Assembly (NCBI RefSeq): GCF_000003815.2
Contig: NC_049979.1
Coordinates: 21,780,518-21,844,517 of the forward strand
Direction of reading: 5' to 3'
DNA length: 64,000 nt
DNA from: Branchiostoma floridae
Taxonomy: Eukaryota; Chordata; Leptocardii; Amphioxiformes; Branchiostomatidae
Both the position numbers and the translations under genes were made by a program. Numbering within the stretch: position 1 is the first letter of the stretch; the number at the start of each line of letters is the position of its first letter. Below the pieces are notes generated by a model. It saw only the letters and a list, made by a program, of their open reading frames with translations, made no database searches and was not told where the DNA came from. Positions 60,528 through 64,000 of the stretch are shown here, piece by piece.

Positions 60528-60719
60528 TACAGCTAACTGTCGATGTTATGATATGTAGTTAACATGCCGCAAATTGTGATTGGAGGACAACATTACCAAC
60601 GGACACTGTCAGCTGATAGTGTCAAACCTCTACAGCAATGGTGGTAAAGACATTCATTGACATCTATGTATATAAAATTATGTATAGAATTTTGATACTG
60701 ACCTCTGACCTCTCAGCTA

Positions 60720-60886
60720 CTTGAGACTTATTTAGGTTAGATTTAAGCGTTGTTAGGTGTAAATACGTAATGTGTTAATGTTGTATCATGTAATGTGTTT
60801 TTGTAACGACTCCAGGAAGATTAGAGATGCAATTTCAATTGTAATCACTAATGGAGATCTGTTGAATAAACGAATAAACGAATAAG
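60720..60886 (+). mobile_element. 3' end of a non-LTR retrotransposon (CR1/L2-like)
   Basis: The end has the layout typical of these LINEs: CTCCAGGAAGATTAGAGAT, a small stem (ATTAG...CTAAT with GAT...ATC), GGAGATCT, then tandem AATAAACG units (60865-60885). The 5' limit is unknown. No reverse-transcriptase frame is readable upstream, so only the 3' tail is marked. These hairpin-plus-repeat tails are recognised by the element's own reverse transcriptase. Confidence 0.6.
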
Positions 60887-62316
60887 CTGATAGTGAGGGA
60901 TTTCAGACTTCGAAGCGCGACTCAGCTGTTTTTGTTGTTTGGTTTTCACCTTGTGACATCATAATACAATATTGTCTTCGTACGTATCCCCAACTGAAAT
61001 AAAATTTAGTATTATTCAATGACCATAAACATTGAAAACAGATATACACCCTGGATATTTTGGAGCGGGTCAAGAAAGGGGGTCTTCCGAGAGTGTAAAA
61101 ACGCCCTGCCGTGGGAGTGAGATACACCCTTCTGGTGTTATCGAACATCTAACCGTAAAAAATGATATTAATTTTAGCACTTGATTCTTGCCACCCTGCA
61201 GTCTATTTTATTAAACGTAGTTTATTAATGCAATTACATTACAGTAAACAGAGAAGCTAGAGTGAACTGAGCAGAGTGGCAGGCGAGAAATTTTCTCTCA
61301 GAAGCAAAAAGGGCATGATCATCGTGATCGCATACAGTTGCAAGGCAATACTGTAACAAAACCTGCTCTGTCTGCTTGTCAGTAGAACGTTTTTCACGAG
61401 CCGCTGACCCAGGTTCTAAACCCACGATCGCGTTGTTCACTTTTAATTCATCGCAAAAATAACCAACGTTTAATCTAATTGCCAGACGGCAGAAATAACA
61501 TAGTGCTTGGCAGTAAGAATGTTTGATAGATAAGATAGATAAGCTTCTACTGTAATTTACAATTCGTAACATCTAATTCCTTATAAAAGGGACTACTGAT
61601 AATTGTCAATAACCCTTACAAGTCGAAAGGTGCCGAACTGTCCTTGACATGGTGCCGGATAGTCTTGATCGGCTAGAGGCCGAACTGTCCAGGTACCGAA
61701 ACGTCTGGCATTCGTGCGGATACTGTGAATTAATTTAAGTTATTTCACATTCTTTTTAGTTTTGCCTATCTTTCGTCATAGAAGGGTATTGGAGGTTTTC
61801 GCCATATGATTTGAGTTCGTGGTTAAAGCAAATCTGTAGTACAGTTAGTATTAATACATTAGAAACGTATATTTGTGTATTTACAATACCGCACGTTGAT
61901 AAGGCGTTACAATATCTTAACAAGAGAACAAAGCTTCCTTATGATTTCTTAAATTTCTTCTCATAAATTCTGTTTTAGCACTTTGAAAGCAAGATCCGCC
62001 GAAAGATTAATGATTTTTAATGGGGCGAGTTTCTTATTATACATTAATATCCTGCCTTCCCCCCAGTATCATAAATTTGCCAGGTTCTGCCAATATCACT
62101 TGGGAGCTTCTCGGGGTGGTAAATTAGGCCAAATTTCCATTATTAATTGCTAGCTGAAGGCTACCGTATGTGATTTTAGTGCTATAGTGAACCTTGGCGT
62201 CATGCCACACCCACTCAAAGACATGATTGTATCGGTTAAGCTAGTAAGCTCTATATATATTGATGGTATAAATTGGTTCGATTTCAGCGTTAAGATGTTA
62301 TCATTTCTTGTTGCAG
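60887..62316. other. No gene recognised
   Basis: A minus-strand frame at 61234-61572 (112 codons) lacks splice support. I see no complete element. Confidence 0.45.
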
Positions 62317-62565
62317 CCTCTGTATTATATCTGTATTTTCGAATCAATGAATCGGTTTAGGAAATCCTGCACTACAAGCCTGGTTCAACGCAGAGAATCT
62401 GCTACACTACACCACCCCTCCACCACCCCACAGAAAACACACACATACACACAGGCACACGTACACACACATACACACACAGACTCACACATACCCGGCG
62501 GGCAAGCGTTGTTATTACCTCTATGCTGCTATGAGTTTTCACCGGCATTGCTGATTGCCAAGTCG
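62317..62565 (+). CDS. Candidate internal exon containing a CA repeat
   Basis: A very good acceptor (TTATCATTTCTTGTTGCAG) ends at 62316, and a good donor, AGTCG|GTAAGT, lies at 62565/62566, giving 249 bp with 83 open codons in phase 0/0. The first third looks ordinary ([20 protein letters not shown]). The middle is a His/Thr-rich stretch encoded by the CA microsatellite, and the end is hydrophobic ([11 protein letters not shown]). A microsatellite inside a coding exon is unusual and lowers the odds. The frame would run on to a TGA at about 62608 if unspliced. Confidence 0.28.
62438..62492 (+). repeat. (CA)n microsatellite, interrupted
   Basis: A run of CA units broken by TA, GG and GT (ACACACACATACACACAGGC and on). 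It lies inside the candidate exon at 62317-62565. Confidence 0.85.
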
Positions 62566-62658
62566 GTAAGTTCGTTCGCCTCATCGTTCGATCGGCCGTT
62601 TAATTGTTGACCGTTTTTGTTGTTTTGGTTAGTGGGGTAATTATTTATTTGTTTGCTT

Positions 62659-62818
62659 GTTGGTTGGTTGGTTGGTTGGTTGGTTAGTTGGTTGGTTGGT
62701 TGGTTGGTTGGTTGGTTGGTTGGTTGGTTGGTTGGTTGGTTGGTTGGTTGGTTGGTTGGTTGGTTGGTTGGTTGGTTGGTTGGTTGGTTGGTTGGTTGGT
62801 TGGTTGGTTGGTTGGTTA
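62659..62818 (+). repeat. (TTGG)n microsatellite, about 40 copies
   Basis: A 160-bp array of TTGG with one substitution near 62685 and a degenerate shoulder to about 62885. It translates as a WLVG repeat, which is an artefact of the repeat and not a protein. Confidence 0.97.
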
Positions 62819-62990
62819 GATGTTTAGTCGGTTAATTATTTGGTTGACTGGTTTTGGTTAACTGGTTGACTGGTTTGTTGGATAGTTGATTAATCCATAG
62901 GTGTGGCTGGAACTATCCAGTAACGTAGTTGATGGATTGATTGATTTATTGGTCGATTCACCTGGTCCTTGTAATTTAGCTTAGTCAGGT

Positions 62991-63030
62991 ATGAATGAAT
63001 GAATGAATGAATGGATAAAACGTTTATTTT
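62991..63030 (-). mobile_element. 3' tail of a minus-strand LINE-like element
   Basis: Read on the minus strand, AAAAATAAACGTTTTATCC is followed by five copies of ATTC, the same plan as the tail at 35219-35244. The body would lie at higher coordinates, but no reverse-transcriptase frame is readable there. Confidence 0.4.
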
Positions 63031-64000
63031 TCTGTGAAACCTTGCAGTCTTGCAACTGGAATACGTTTTACTTACAACGAGTTAAAAATTTCATATACTA
63101 ATAGTTCAAATTCTCACGACACATAAACCATTCCGTTACCATAGAATATTTGAACACAGACATCAAAAGGTAATAACCTGGTGATTATTATTACTACTAC
63201 AATTATCATTATTATTTAATAACCGGACATCCCAGTGACGCATACCACAGGGTTGTACAACATCGTCATGTAATACCTGACAGCTGCTTAGGGCTCATTC
63301 ATAGAACGAAACTCTCCAAAAAAATCTCACGCCAGCACTGGGCTTCCACCTCAGCAAACACCATCAGCTCATCTAGTTTCTCATCAGCTACCATCATCGA
63401 CATATAAAAAGCTACAAACTATCATCGCTACGCTTTCCAGACATCCTGATATTTTGCCAAAGGCGCCTCTCGCTTAGATTGCTTTTATTTGCTGCCTTGT
63501 CGGAATGTGAGATAAAGGTCATCTACAACGCATCGTCCGGCGGACTTATTTCCACCTGTGATGCGCGATTAATTTTATGATTAGGCGGCACGATTTATCA
63601 CGACAGTAACGTAATGTAAAACCTTCTTCAAGTCAGCCGCCACTAGCCGAGGAGAGTTAGAGTTATAGCTTCTGTTGCTGATAACGGGTGGCGGAATCGT
63701 TTCAAATAATTGGGCTTGAGTGACTATAGTAAGTAGGTGAGATGAAAACAACTTTTGGGAGGATGGGGAGTGTCTTGAGTAGGAGGGGGATGCGATAAAG
63801 GTCTTCTCACGGGCTTCCAGTAACGATTATGGACGTTGTGCCGGGAATCCTTGCCAATCCTCGGATCTATAATCATTTCCCTACACAAACATGTCGTTAG
63901 TATATTCAAGGGGGTGCTCAAACAGAGCAATGACAACATGGAAATAAAAGTGATATCTGTTAAGAAAACATGGCCGAAAAGAGTTCAAAGGTCTCGCGTT
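63031..64000. other. No gene recognised
   Basis: I see no exon. A stretch at 63460-63600 has closely spaced GGAATGTGAGATAAAGGTCA and CGCGATTAATTTTATGATTA words that could bind TEAD, GATA, nuclear-receptor and homeodomain factors. This is only a hint of regulatory DNA. Confidence 0.35.

Noticed and set aside
62653-62835. 60-codon frame of WLVG repeats
   Set aside because: It is simply the translated (TTGG)n microsatellite.
1-64000. CRISPR arrays, operons, riboswitches, rRNA or bacterial-type genes
   Set aside because: None are seen. The sequence is eukaryotic in character.

Overview
The window looks like animal (eukaryotic) genomic DNA, most probably from a lancelet (amphioxus, Branchiostoma). 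The reasons are a moderate GC content, very short open frames, consensus GT-AG splice signals, tRNA-derived SINEs, many short fold-back DNA elements, LINE 3' tails ending in tandem tetramers or octamers, and abundant tandem repeats. The genus call rests on my memory of amphioxus repeat families and not on a search. A 100-base run of N at 35456-35555 marks a draft-assembly gap next to a poly-C run.

No complete protein-coding gene can be read with confidence. The window is mainly intergenic or intronic DNA carrying mobile-element debris. The safest features are these. (1) The degenerate C-terminal end of a non-LTR reverse transcriptase lies at 46112-46562. (2) Three SINE copies lie at 13026-13325, 14325-14485 and 49707-50055. 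(3) Several MITE-like inverted-repeat elements are present. Three families occur twice each: 14534-14775 with 27782-28023, 47736-47989 with 60313-60527, and 36508-36668 with 41602-41739. Single copies lie at 16176-16365, 32189-32379 and 51657-51774. (4) Tandem repeats lie at 26054-26422, 29451-29700, 31258-31513, 41129-41597 and 62659-62818.

Around these I mark exon candidates defined by good acceptor and donor signals plus an open frame. They lie at 4080-4187 (+, with a poly-A signal), 10718-10741 (+, a 24-nt microexon), 20281-20421 (+), 21607-21788 (-, the best splice pair), 23597-23724 and 24211-24290 (-), 33300-33363 (-), 36896-36969 (+), 40321-40563 (-), 48114-48262 (+), 52502-52695 (-) and 62317-62565 (+). 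None has a recognisable domain, so all are low to moderate confidence. The minus-strand candidates at 24290, 23724 and 21788 have compatible phases and could be consecutive exons of one gene.

Two TATA-box regions with TCACGTGA palindromes (45592-45711 and 50868-50920) look like plus-strand core promoters. A third TATA-box region, without those palindromes, lies near 55109. A hairpin at 56749-56847 contains a near match to let-7. I see no operon, CRISPR array, viral gene or other clearly new biological system; the items worth checking are in the findings.
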